Shown here: piece after piece, positions 4,828-10,593 of the stretch
How positions within the stretch are numbered: the first letter of the stretch is position 1
How the letters are laid out: each line of letters opens with the position of its first letter
NCBI GenBank assembly: GCA_905201305.1
Contig: CAJKNS010000065.1
Span: 1-10,593 of the forward strand
Direction: 5' to 3'
Origin: an uncultured Eubacteriales bacterium
Lineage (GTDB): Bacteria; Bacillota; Clostridia; Oscillospirales; Oscillospiraceae
Length of the DNA stretch: 10,593 bases
Program-made: the position numbers and the translations under genes
Notes under the pieces: generated by a model
The model's input: only the letters and a program-made list of their open reading frames with translations
Told to the model about the DNA's origin: nothing
Database searches by the model: none

Positions 4828-6021
4828 ATGAAACGAACCATTCCGGCAGCGCTGCTGCTGACCATACTGCTCACGGGCTGCAGCCTGAGCTCCCTTCGAA
4901 CGGAGCAGGCAGTAAGCCCCCCGGAGCAAAATGATTTATATGCTGCCCAGACTCTGCAGCAGGCTGCCACCTATCAGCCTGCTCTGGTTCCGTGCAGCAG
5001 CCCCCTGCTGTGGGCAAGAGAACAGCTGGAGCCGGAGCTTCAGGCAGTTTATGACCTGCTTGACCATGCCGCTGCCCGCCGCAGTGAGGAGCCTGTGGAG
5101 GTAGACGCCGCCCAGGATCAGGTACGCCTTTGTCTGACGGCGCTGCGCGCCGATCATCCGGAGTATTTCTGGTTTGACGGCGAGGGCACCTATTCCACCG
5201 TCTCCACCCCTTTGTTGGGAAGCAGCACCAGCGTAACCCTTTCCTATTCCCTGAGTCCGGAGGAAATCAGCGCGCTGCTGCCCCAGATTGCCGCCTACAC
5301 TGCCGACTGTCTCCGCACCGTCTCCAATGCCGGAAGCGACTATGAGAAGATTCTGGGTGTGTACCGCTATTTGATTGACCACACCGACTATGTGCTGGAC
5401 GTGCAGGACCAGAGCATGGTTTGCCTGATGACCGAGCATCGCGCCACCTGCGCCGGCTACGCCAAGAGCTTTCAATATCTCATGCACCAGCTGAGCATCC
5501 CCTGCACCCTTGCACTGGGCACCGGAGCCGGCGGCGAAAACCACGGCTGGAATATTGTCATGTGCGGCGGCGACTGGTACCAGGTGGACGTTACCTGGGG
5601 GGACCCGGTGGACGAAAACGGCACCCCCGGTTCTTCCCTGGACTACACCTATTTCATGCTCACCGACGAGGAAATGTACCGGGATCATACCCCGGACCTC
5701 ACCCTGCCGATTCCCAAGTGTACTGCCACCGCCTATAACTACTATCGTCAGTCCGGCTTGCAGCTATCGTCCTGGGACAGCGTTTCCTATGAATCTCTGC
5801 TGCGAAATGCCGCCGCTCAGGAAAACGAATGGCTGCTGGTGCGCTTTGACCGCCGGGAGGACTACGACGCCGCCATTCACGCCCTCATCGATCAGGGCGG
5901 CATTCTGACCGTGCTGGAAAACTGCGGGCTCACAGTGCCGGACAGCGGAATCACCTATTCCCGAAACGATATGTTTCTGGAATTTTCCGTCCAGCTGCCC
6001 CAGCCTGACACCCCGCACTGA
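4828..6021 (+). CDS. Transglutaminase-like domain lipoprotein
   Basis: Predicted membrane-anchored, surface-exposed protein of 397 residues. The N-terminus MKRTIPAALLLTILLTGCSL is a lipoprotein signal with lipobox LTGC; Cys18 would be lipidated and become the mature N-terminus. The central part (about 170-290) is a transglutaminase/protease-like fold with the Cys-His-Asp triad in place: Cys208 in RATCAGYAKSFQYLMHQL, His239 in GENHGWNIV and Asp254 in WYQVDVTWGDPV. The order and spacing match bacterial transglut_core proteins, whose substrates are usually unknown; peptidase or amide-exchange activity on cell-wall or surface proteins is possible. The N-terminal 150 residues and the C-terminal region (about 300-397) show no domain I recognise. 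ATG 4828 has AGGGAGG five to six bases upstream. It is followed after 14 bases by lspA, whose product would cleave its signal peptide. Confidence 0.88.
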   Translation: MKRTIPAALLLTILLTGCSLSSLRTEQAVSPPEQNDLYAAQTLQQAATYQPALVPCSSPLLWAREQLEPELQAVYDLLDHAAARRSEEPVEVDAAQDQVRLCLTALRADHPEYFWFDGEGTYSTVSTPLLGSSTSVTLSYSLSPEEISALLPQIAAYTADCLRTVSNAGSDYEKILGVYRYLIDHTDYVLDVQDQSMVCLMTEHRATCAGYAKSFQYLMHQLSIPCTLALGTGAGGENHGWNIVMCGGDWYQVDVTWGDPVDENGTPGSSLDYTYFMLTDEEMYRDHTPDLTLPIPKCTATAYNYYRQSGLQLSSWDSVSYESLLRNAAAQENEWLLVRFDRREDYDAAIHALIDQGGILTVLENCGLTVPDSGITYSRNDMFLEFSVQLPQPDTPH

Positions 6022-6035
6022 GGAGGATATTACAC

Positions 6036-6515
6036 TTGCTTGCAACCATTGTCATCGTACTGCTGGTCATTCTGGACCAGCTGGTAAAATATCTTGTCAA
6101 AACAAACATTCCCCTGGGCAGCTCTGTCCCGTTTCTTCCGGGTATTCTGGGGCTGACCCATATTCACAACACCGGCGCCGCCTTTTCCATGCTCCCCGGC
6201 GCCCGCTGGTTCTTTGTGCTGCTGACGGTAGCATTTGTCGTATTCGGCATGTGGGTGCTGCTCGCCGGGCGTTTGCGCCATCCCCTGGGCAAGTGGTCCT
6301 GGGTATTGGTGCTGGGCGGCGCGATCGGCAACCTCATTGACCGCTGCCTGTACGGCTATGTGGTGGACATGTTTGAGGTGCAGTTCATGCGCTTCGCAAT
6401 TTTCAATGTTGCCGACATTTTCGTGGTGGTGGGCGGCATTCTGTTCTGCATCTACTACCTGTTCCTCCACGACAAGAAAAAGGAGGAGGAAACGCCTCAT
6501 GACCCTTCGCTGTGA
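6036..6515 (+). CDS. lspA: Lipoprotein signal peptidase (signal peptidase II)
   Basis: Aspartic membrane protease that removes signal peptides from prolipoproteins after diacylglyceryl modification. The 159 residues contain four membrane segments and the family motifs: VILDQLVKYLV (11-21), HNTGAAFSML (44-53), GGAIGNLIDRCLYGYVVDMF (94-113) and FNVADIFVVVGG (123-134). The catalytic aspartates should be Asp102 (GNLIDR) and Asp127 (FNVAD), equivalent to D102 and D129 of B. subtilis LspA. The start is a TTG at 6036; GAGGAGG (6020-6026) lies nine bases upstream, and no in-frame ATG gives a complete first helix. The C-terminus is a charged Lys/Glu tail. It overlaps the next gene by 17 bases, and its end contains that gene's ribosome site. 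Confidence 0.97.
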   Translation: MLATIVIVLLVILDQLVKYLVKTNIPLGSSVPFLPGILGLTHIHNTGAAFSMLPGARWFFVLLTVAFVVFGMWVLLAGRLRHPLGKWSWVLVLGGAIGNLIDRCLYGYVVDMFEVQFMRFAIFNVADIFVVVGGILFCIYYLFLHDKKKEEETPHDPSL

Positions 6516-7404
6516 TCAGGACGGAGTTCGGATCGACGCATTCCTTGCCGCCGCAGTCCCGGAGCTCAGCCGCAGCGCCGCACAGCAGTTGCTGGAAAAG
6601 GGTCAGGTCCTTGTGAGCGGCACACCGGTAAAGAAAAACTATAAAACCCGCATGGACGACGAAATCACCCTGGAGCTGCCCCAGCCGGAGCCGGTGGAGC
6701 TGGTTCCGGAGGATATTCCTCTGGACATCTGCTATGAGGACAGCGACGTAGTGGTCATCAACAAGCCCAAAGGGCTGGTGGTCCATCCGGCACCCGGTCA
6801 CTGGACCGGCACACTGGTCAATGCGCTGATGTATCACTGCGGGAATTCTCTCTCCGGCATCAACGGCGAGCTGCGTCCCGGCATTGTCCATCGCATCGAC
6901 ATGGACACCAGTGGGCTGCTGATTGTTGCAAAAAACGACTTTGCCCATCAGGCATTGGCAGAGCAGCTGAAAGACCATTCCCTGTCCCGGGTATACGAAG
7001 CCATTGTGGTGGGCAACCTCAAGCAGGATTCCGGCACCATCAACGCACCCATCGGCCGCCATCCCATTGACCGCAAAAAAATGGCAGTCACCGAGAAAAA
7101 CAGCCGTCCTGCCGTCACCCATTATGAGGTGCTTGCCCGCTATCCCGGCTACACCCATCTTCGGCTCCGGCTGGAAACGGGACGCACCCATCAGATTCGG
7201 GTGCATCTTGCCTGGCAGAACCATCCCATTGTAGGCGACACGGTCTATGGGCGGGGCAAGGAGCTGGGTCTGAACAGTCAGTGTCTTCATGCCCGCAGCC
7301 TTACGTTCCGTCACCCTCGCACCGGCGAGCCGGTCACAGTCACCTGCAAGTTGCCAGAATATTTTACCGCTGTACTGAAAAAACTTGGGGCATCTGTGGA
7401 TTGA
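6499..7404 (+). CDS. ylyB: RluD/RluA-family 23S rRNA pseudouridine synthase (YlyB-like)
   Basis: Converts uridines to pseudouridine in large-subunit rRNA; the exact target positions cannot be read from sequence. The 301 residues contain an N-terminal S4 RNA-binding domain (about 10-60, with RIDAFLAAAVPELSRSAAQQ and LLEKGQVLVSG) and the RluA catalytic domain. The signature HRIDMDTSGLLIVAKN starts at 131, with catalytic Asp134. Further family stretches are VINKPKGLVVHPAPGH (86-101), GRTHQIRVHLAW and HPIVGDTVYG. ATG 6499 is chosen because AAAAAGGAGGAGGAA lies just upstream and the S4 domain starts normally. A longer open frame from 6235 is simply lspA read out of frame. The lspA-ylyB pairing is conserved in Firmicutes such as B. 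subtilis. No terminator follows; its stop codon is inside the -35 box of the thiT promoter. Confidence 0.95.
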   Translation: MTLRCDQDGVRIDAFLAAAVPELSRSAAQQLLEKGQVLVSGTPVKKNYKTRMDDEITLELPQPEPVELVPEDIPLDICYEDSDVVVINKPKGLVVHPAPGHWTGTLVNALMYHCGNSLSGINGELRPGIVHRIDMDTSGLLIVAKNDFAHQALAEQLKDHSLSRVYEAIVVGNLKQDSGTINAPIGRHPIDRKKMAVTEKNSRPAVTHYEVLARYPGYTHLRLRLETGRTHQIRVHLAWQNHPIVGDTVYGRGKELGLNSQCLHARSLTFRHPRTGEPVTVTCKLPEYFTAVLKKLGASVD

Positions 7405-7429
7405 CACAGACGCCCTTTTTCGCTACAAT
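7401..7429 (+). promoter_or_regulatory. Sigma-A promoter of the thiT transcript
   Basis: TTGACA (7401-7406), a 17-base spacer and TACAAT (7424-7429) form a near-consensus housekeeping promoter. The -35 box overlaps the TGA stop of the upstream pseudouridine synthase gene. Transcription should begin near 7436, about 25 bases before the riboswitch. Confidence 0.92.
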
Positions 7430-7460
7430 AGCAACAGTACCGCAAAGTAAATAGGAACCT

Positions 7461-7553
7461 GTCTTCGGGGTGCCGGACGATCCGGCTGAGATTGCGCAGA
7501 ACCGTGCGCTGACCCGCGAACCTGATACGGATGATACCGGCGTAGGAAAAGAC
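7461..7553 (+). promoter_or_regulatory. TPP riboswitch aptamer (THI element)
   Basis: Senses thiamine pyrophosphate. The closing stem P1 is GTCTT (7461-7465) with AAGAC (7549-7553). Conserved core parts are GGGGTGCC (7467-7474), CTGAGA (7486-7491), ACCTGAT (7520-7526), GGAT (7529-7532) and ATACCGGCGTAGG (7534-7546). A variable P3 arm (GCGCAG...GTGCGC area, about 7494-7509) is short. The downstream terminator and thiamine transporter gene agree with the ligand. This is an OFF switch: TPP binding should allow the terminator to form. Confidence 0.97.
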
Positions 7554-7578
7554 TTCTTGATCAGCTCCTCTTTTGCCG
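7538..7578 (+). promoter_or_regulatory. Predicted antiterminator linking the TPP aptamer to its terminator
   Basis: Two parts of the aptamer 3' side pair with the bridge before the terminator: CGGC (7538-7541) with GCCG (7575-7578), and AAAAGA (7547-7552) with TCTTTT (7569-7574). This would break both P1 (AAGAC) and the CCG start of the terminator arm (7576-7578), so aptamer and antiterminator exclude each other. The five bases GTAGG would be bulged. Confidence 0.65.
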
Positions 7579-7614
7579 CATTGCTTCCGTGTTTGCAATG
7601 CGGTGAATTTTTTT
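7576..7614 (+). terminator. TPP-controlled intrinsic terminator before thiT
   Basis: CCGCATTGC (7576-7584) and GCAATGCGG (7595-7603) form a perfect 9-pair stem with a 10-base loop. TGAA and a run of seven T (7608-7614) follow. The thiT ribosome site GAGGAGG starts directly after the T run. CTCCTC at 7565-7570 is fully complementary to GAGGAG at 7615-7620, so the terminated fold could also hide the ribosome site in any read-through RNA. Confidence 0.92.
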
Positions 7615-7628
7615 GAGGAGGAATCTCT

Positions 7629-8177
7629 ATGAAATCCAATCTTCGCAGCCTGTGCGAGGGCGCCATTATGGTGACCATTGCGCAAATCCTCAGCTATATC
7701 AAGCTGTGGGAAATGCCCTGGGGCGGCTCCATTGTACTGTCTATGGTGCCCATCATTCTTTATGCCGTGCGCTGGGGGCTGGGCAGCGGACTGCTTGCTG
7801 GCTTTGTATTCGGCGTGCTCCAGTTCATGTTTGACGGCGGCTTTGCCATCGGCTGGCAGTCCATCATCGGCGACTATCTGCTTGCCTTTACGGTGCTGGG
7901 TCTTGCCGGTCTGATGAAGGGCAAAAAGCTGGGCGTCTTCTGGGGCACCCTCATCGGCGGATTTGCCCGGTTCCTGGTCCACTATGTGGTAGGCGCCACC
8001 ATCTGGGCTGCCTATATGCCGGACACCTTCTTTGGCATGACCATGACCTCTCCCTGGATCTACTCCCTGCTGTACAACATCGCCTACATGGGTCCCAACA
8101 TCATCATTACCCTGGTGATCTTTGGGCTGCTCTATGTGCCCATGAAAAAGTATCTGCTGGGTCAGGATATCCACTGA
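7629..8177 (+). CDS. thiT: Thiamine ECF transporter substrate-binding protein ThiT
   Basis: Membrane S-component that binds thiamine with high affinity and works with the shared energising module (EcfT and two ATPases), encoded elsewhere. The 182 residues make six hydrophobic segments. Family hallmarks: EGAIMVTIAQILSYIKLWEM (10-29), MPWGGSI (29-35), GWQSIIGDYLLAF (75-87), RFLVHYVVGATIWAAYMP (114-131) and YSLLYNIAYMGPN (145-157). His118, Trp126, Tyr145 and Asn150 are probable counterparts of thiamine-contacting residues in Lactococcus ThiT. An Asp occupies the position (IGDY, Asp82) where I expected the conserved Glu, a conservative change. ATG 7629 follows GAGGAGG (7615-7621) at seven bases. 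Expression is controlled by the TPP riboswitch directly upstream, and the gene is followed by its own terminator, so it is a single-gene unit. Confidence 0.97.
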   Translation: MKSNLRSLCEGAIMVTIAQILSYIKLWEMPWGGSIVLSMVPIILYAVRWGLGSGLLAGFVFGVLQFMFDGGFAIGWQSIIGDYLLAFTVLGLAGLMKGKKLGVFWGTLIGGFARFLVHYVVGATIWAAYMPDTFFGMTMTSPWIYSLLYNIAYMGPNIIITLVIFGLLYVPMKKYLLGQDIH

Positions 8178-8193
8178 TTCGTTTGTTTTCGCT

Positions 8194-8225
8194 TCTCCCC
8201 CGGTATGCGCCGGGGGAGATTTTTT
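8194..8225 (+). terminator. Strong intrinsic terminator after thiT
   Basis: TCTCCCCCGG (8194-8203) and CCGGGGGAGA (8210-8219) form a perfect 10-pair stem with a 6-base loop TATGCG, followed by six T (8220-8225). It lies 17 bases after the thiT stop. Confidence 0.96.
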
Positions 8226-8261
8226 CGTGCTGCTTCCGGTCTGTGGACATTTCCCCTCAGA

Positions 8262-8290
8262 TTGACTTCCTTGGGGGGCTGTGCTATACT
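8262..8290 (+). promoter_or_regulatory. Sigma-A promoter of murJ (and probably trkA)
   Basis: TTGACT (8262-8267), a 17-base spacer and TATACT (8285-8290). The expected start is near 8297, which excludes any murJ start codon upstream of that point. A short palindrome-like ACAAAA-CC-TTTTGT (8303-8316) lies just downstream. Confidence 0.88.
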
Positions 8291-8341
8291 GGAGGGCAAC
8301 AGACAAAACCTTTTGTATTGCCACGAAAGCGAGAAAATCAT

Positions 8342-9883
8342 TTGGATAACAAGAAAAATCGCATAAAAACAGTGGGTCTGATTATGGGCATTACCATGCT
8401 GGGCAAGGTAATGGGACTGGTGCGGGATATGCTTCTGGGTCACAACTTCGGCACCGGCATGGAAAGCGCCGCCTTTTTAACCGCCAGCCGAATTCCCAGA
8501 ACGTTTTTTGACGCTATTTTTGCCGCTGCCATCTCCGCCAGTTTTATTCCGATCTTCGCTCAGCGGATGGAGCGGCATGGCAAAGAGGATGCGTTTCGGC
8601 TCTCCCGCTGCTTCTTTACCTGGATGGGACTGCTCACTGCCGCCATGAGCCTGTTGGGCATGGCGTTTGCCGAGCCGCTGGTGAGTCTGCTGGCAGAGGG
8701 CTTTGATGCGGAAACCGCCTCCCTCTGCGCACAGCTTCTGCGAATTCTCTTTCCCACGGTATTCTTCACCGGCATCGCCTTCTCCATGGTCGGAGTGCTC
8801 CAGTCCATGGGGGAGTTTTACATTCCCGCCGCTCTGAGCGTCGCTTCCAACGGCATTATCATCCTCTACTACCTGCTGTTCTGCAGAAAGTTCGGGATCT
8901 ATGGGCTCGCCTGGGCATTTCTGCTGGGCTGGGCGGTTCAGGCAATCATGCAGATGCCCTGGCTCCGCAAAAACAGATTTTGCTATCGTCCCTGCTTCCG
9001 ACATCCGGCGCTGAAAAACGTTTTTCTTCTGATGCTGCCGGTGATGGTTTCCACATGGATTCAGCCGGTGAATCAGCTGATCTCCACCCGGTTTGCCTCC
9101 TTCCTGTTTGAAGGTGCAGGCGCCAGTGCCATGGAATATGCCAACACCCTGTATACCATGGTGGCGGGCATCCTGGTGCTGTCCATTACCAACGTCATGT
9201 TTCCGGAAATGAGCCGGCTTTCCTCTGTGGGGCAGGAGGAGAAATTGGGGCAGCTGATTGGCGGCACCCTTCGGGGGATGCTGTTTTTGCTGCTGCCCAT
9301 GACCGCCGGACTGATGCTGCTGTCCCAGCCGGTGATTCGGCTTTTGTATCAATATAAAACCTGGGATGCATTTTCCACCCAGATTACCGCCCGCGCCCTG
9401 TGCTTCATGAGCCTCGGCATGGTGGGATATGGCATTCAAAACGTACTCTCCCGGGCATTTTATGCCCAGCAGGACGGAAAAGCACCGATGATTTCCGGTG
9501 CCGTTTCCATTGTGGTCAATCTGATCCTCTGCCTTTTGCTGTCGGATCGGCTGGACGTGGCAGGGCTGTCCATTGCCACCGCTGCCAGCTCCACCGTCAG
9601 CGCTGTCCTGCTGCTGATCCCCACCATCCGCCGGTATCCCAACATGCTGGACCGGCAGTTCTGGGGCAGCATTCTAAAAATGATCGTCTGCACCGCCGGC
9701 ATGGCAGCAGCCGTATGGTTTGCCGGTCATGGTCTGTCTCTTGTATTGGGGGATGGACTGCCGGCTCGGCTCCTGCAGGTGGGCATTCCCACCCTGGTTG
9801 GTATTTTGGTCTACTTTCTGCTGGCGCTGGTGCTTGGGCTGGAGGAGCTTCAGACAATTCGCCGCCGGATTCGTCGCGCGTAA
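8342..9883 (+). CDS. murJ: Lipid II flippase MurJ
   Basis: Polytopic membrane protein of the MOP superfamily that moves the peptidoglycan precursor lipid II across the cytoplasmic membrane. The 513-residue length fits the family (about 500-530), and hydrophobic segments run through the whole sequence, consistent with 14 helices. The N-terminal family region KTVGLIMGITMLGKVMGLVR is followed by FGTGMESAAFLTASRIPRTF and IFAAAISASFIPIFAQ. A central stretch IQPVNQLISTRFASF and RAFYAQQDGKAPM near the later helices also match. The start is placed at TTG 8342 because the protein then begins LDNKKNRIKTVG, and the promoter at 8262-8290 rules out the open frame upstream. The ribosome site is weak (AAGCGAG, about 8327-8333). 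Transcribed from its own promoter, with trkA 44 bases downstream. Confidence 0.94.
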   Translation: MDNKKNRIKTVGLIMGITMLGKVMGLVRDMLLGHNFGTGMESAAFLTASRIPRTFFDAIFAAAISASFIPIFAQRMERHGKEDAFRLSRCFFTWMGLLTAAMSLLGMAFAEPLVSLLAEGFDAETASLCAQLLRILFPTVFFTGIAFSMVGVLQSMGEFYIPAALSVASNGIIILYYLLFCRKFGIYGLAWAFLLGWAVQAIMQMPWLRKNRFCYRPCFRHPALKNVFLLMLPVMVSTWIQPVNQLISTRFASFLFEGAGASAMEYANTLYTMVAGILVLSITNVMFPEMSRLSSVGQEEKLGQLIGGTLRGMLFLLLPMTAGLMLLSQPVIRLLYQYKTWDAFSTQITARALCFMSLGMVGYGIQNVLSRAFYAQQDGKAPMISGAVSIVVNLILCLLLSDRLDVAGLSIATAASSTVSAVLLLIPTIRRYPNMLDRQFWGSILKMIVCTAGMAAAVWFAGHGLSLVLGDGLPARLLQVGIPTLVGILVYFLLALVLGLEELQTIRRRIRRA

Positions 9884-9889
9884 TATTGC

Positions 9890-9908
9890 CTCGCCCTCTG
9901 TGGGCGGG
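9890..9908 (+). other. Small hairpin between murJ and trkA
   Basis: CTCGCCC (9890-9896) and GGGCGGG (9902-9908) can pair around a TCTGT loop with one U-G pair. The following ATGAAAAAAG is not a U tract, so transcription probably continues into trkA. It ends nine bases before the GAGGG ribosome site. Confidence 0.45.
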
Positions 9909-9927
9909 ATGAAAAAAGAGGGAACAT

Positions 9928-10593
9928 ATGAATATCATCATTGTTGGATGCGGAAAGGTCGGCTTAACCCTGGCAGAGCAGCTTTGTCAGGAGAATCATG
10001 CCATTACGCTCATTGACACCGACCAGGAGCGGCTGGACGACGCCGTCAACTCCATGGACGTTCAGGCTGTGCTGGGCAACGGAACCAGCTATCAGACCCA
10101 GGTGGAGGCGGGGGTAACGGATGCCGATTTGCTCATTGCCGTAACGGATCAGGACGAGCTGAATATGCTTACCTGTCTGATTGCCCGCAAGGCAGGCAAC
10201 TGCCAGACCATCGCCCGGGTACGGAATCCCAGCTATTATGAGGATATCCACTACATCAAGGACGATCTGGGACTTGCCATGGTTATCAATCCCGAATGGG
10301 CGGCGGCACAGGATATTTTCCGGCTGCTGCAAATCCCCTCCGCGCTGGATGTGGACACCTTCGATAAGGGCAAGGTCAATATGATTCGCTTCCAGATTGC
10401 TTCCGGCAGTCCCCTGGACGGCAAGAACATGATGGCAATCAACAATATGCTGGGGGGCAAAATGCTGGTATGCATTCGGGAACGCGCCGGTGAGGTTATG
10501 ATTCCCAGCGGCAACACCGATTTGAAGGCAGGAGACAAAATCTCCGTAGTCATTCCCATGGCGGAAATCGGCTCGGTGCTCCAGCGGCTCCAG
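9928..10593 (+). CDS. trkA: Trk potassium uptake regulator TrkA, N-terminal half (C-terminus outside window)
   Basis: Cytoplasmic nucleotide-binding regulator of a Trk/Ktr potassium channel-like transporter. The 222 visible residues hold a first RCK_N (Rossmann) domain, with the dinucleotide motif VGCGKVG (6-12, GxGxxG pattern), an acidic Asp30 at the end of the second strand (TLIDTD) and the family stretch LIAVTDQDELNMLTCLIARK. From about 140 to 222 a first RCK_C domain follows (FQIASGSPLDGKNM...ERAGEVMIPSGNTDLKAGDK). Classical TrkA has two such halves (about 450 residues); the window ends after the first, so a single-unit KtrA-like protein (about 220 residues) cannot be excluded, although no stop codon has been reached. 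ATG 9928 is preceded by GAGGG (9918-9922). Probably cotranscribed with murJ. Confidence 0.93.
   Translation, partial: MNIIIVGCGKVGLTLAEQLCQENHAITLIDTDQERLDDAVNSMDVQAVLGNGTSYQTQVEAGVTDADLLIAVTDQDELNMLTCLIARKAGNCQTIARVRNPSYYEDIHYIKDDLGLAMVINPEWAAAQDIFRLLQIPSALDVDTFDKGKVNMIRFQIASGSPLDGKNMMAINNMLGGKMLVCIRERAGEVMIPSGNTDLKAGDKISVVIPMAEIGSVLQRLQ

Noticed and set aside
3736..4929. Minus-strand open frame of 397 codons across yabQ, divIC, the S1 gene and the lipoprotein start
   Set aside because: It crosses several real genes, both hairpins and their boundaries, which a true antisense gene would not follow; its Ala-rich middle is the reverse of the S1 gene repeat tract.
6403..7407. Minus-strand open frame of 334 codons opposite lspA and the pseudouridine synthase gene
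   Set aside because: Shadow of two well-supported genes; no start signal or motif.
8183..8341. Extended murJ N-terminus from the first ATG of the open frame
   Set aside because: It would start upstream of the thiT terminator and the murJ promoter, so the murJ transcript would not contain it.
8477..9439. Minus-strand open frame of 320 codons opposite murJ
   Set aside because: Gln/His/Gly-rich reverse reading of hydrophobic MurJ codons; no family features.

Overview
The window reads as chromosomal DNA of a GC-rich, spore-forming Firmicute, most likely a Clostridia of the Oscillospiraceae/Ruminococcaceae type. The reasons are the sporulation pair yabP-yabQ beside divIC and an S1-domain gene (the Bacillus subtilis order yabP-yabQ-divIC-yabR), T-box and TPP riboswitches with intrinsic terminators, strong GGAGG ribosome sites, frequent TTG starts, and the Firmicute pairing lspA-ylyB. 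No mobile element, CRISPR array, tRNA or rRNA was seen. Gene content is mostly housekeeping; the unusual material is in the RNA control regions and in one gene overlap.

Left part (1-3057, minus strand): a hisS-aspS operon. It starts from a consensus sigma-A promoter (3029-3057), passes through a full T-box leader (about 2787-3022) with terminator and antiterminator, then encodes histidyl-tRNA synthetase and aspartyl-tRNA synthetase (aspS runs off the left edge). Both parts of the leader that touch tRNA, the specifier GAC-A and the T-box UGGC, fit tRNA-Asp rather than tRNA-His, although hisS is the first gene. The specifier bases GACAU also contain the His codon CAU.

Middle (3101-4749, plus strand): a divergent cluster yabP-yabQ-divIC-S1 gene, probably opened by a sigma-E-type promoter. 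A second, vegetative-looking promoter in the 3' end of yabQ would let divIC and the S1 gene be expressed apart from sporulation. The yabQ frame has no stop before divIC and overlaps it deeply.

Next (4761-7404, plus): two perfect hairpins without a U tract, then a transglutaminase-like lipoprotein, lspA (the peptidase that would mature that lipoprotein) and an RluD-type pseudouridine synthase, tightly packed.

Right part (7401-10593, plus): a sigma-A promoter overlapping the pseudouridine synthase stop codon, a TPP riboswitch with a readable antiterminator/terminator pair, thiT (thiamine ECF substrate-binding protein) and a strong terminator. Then another consensus promoter drives murJ (lipid II flippase), followed by the first half of trkA (potassium uptake regulator), which runs off the right edge.
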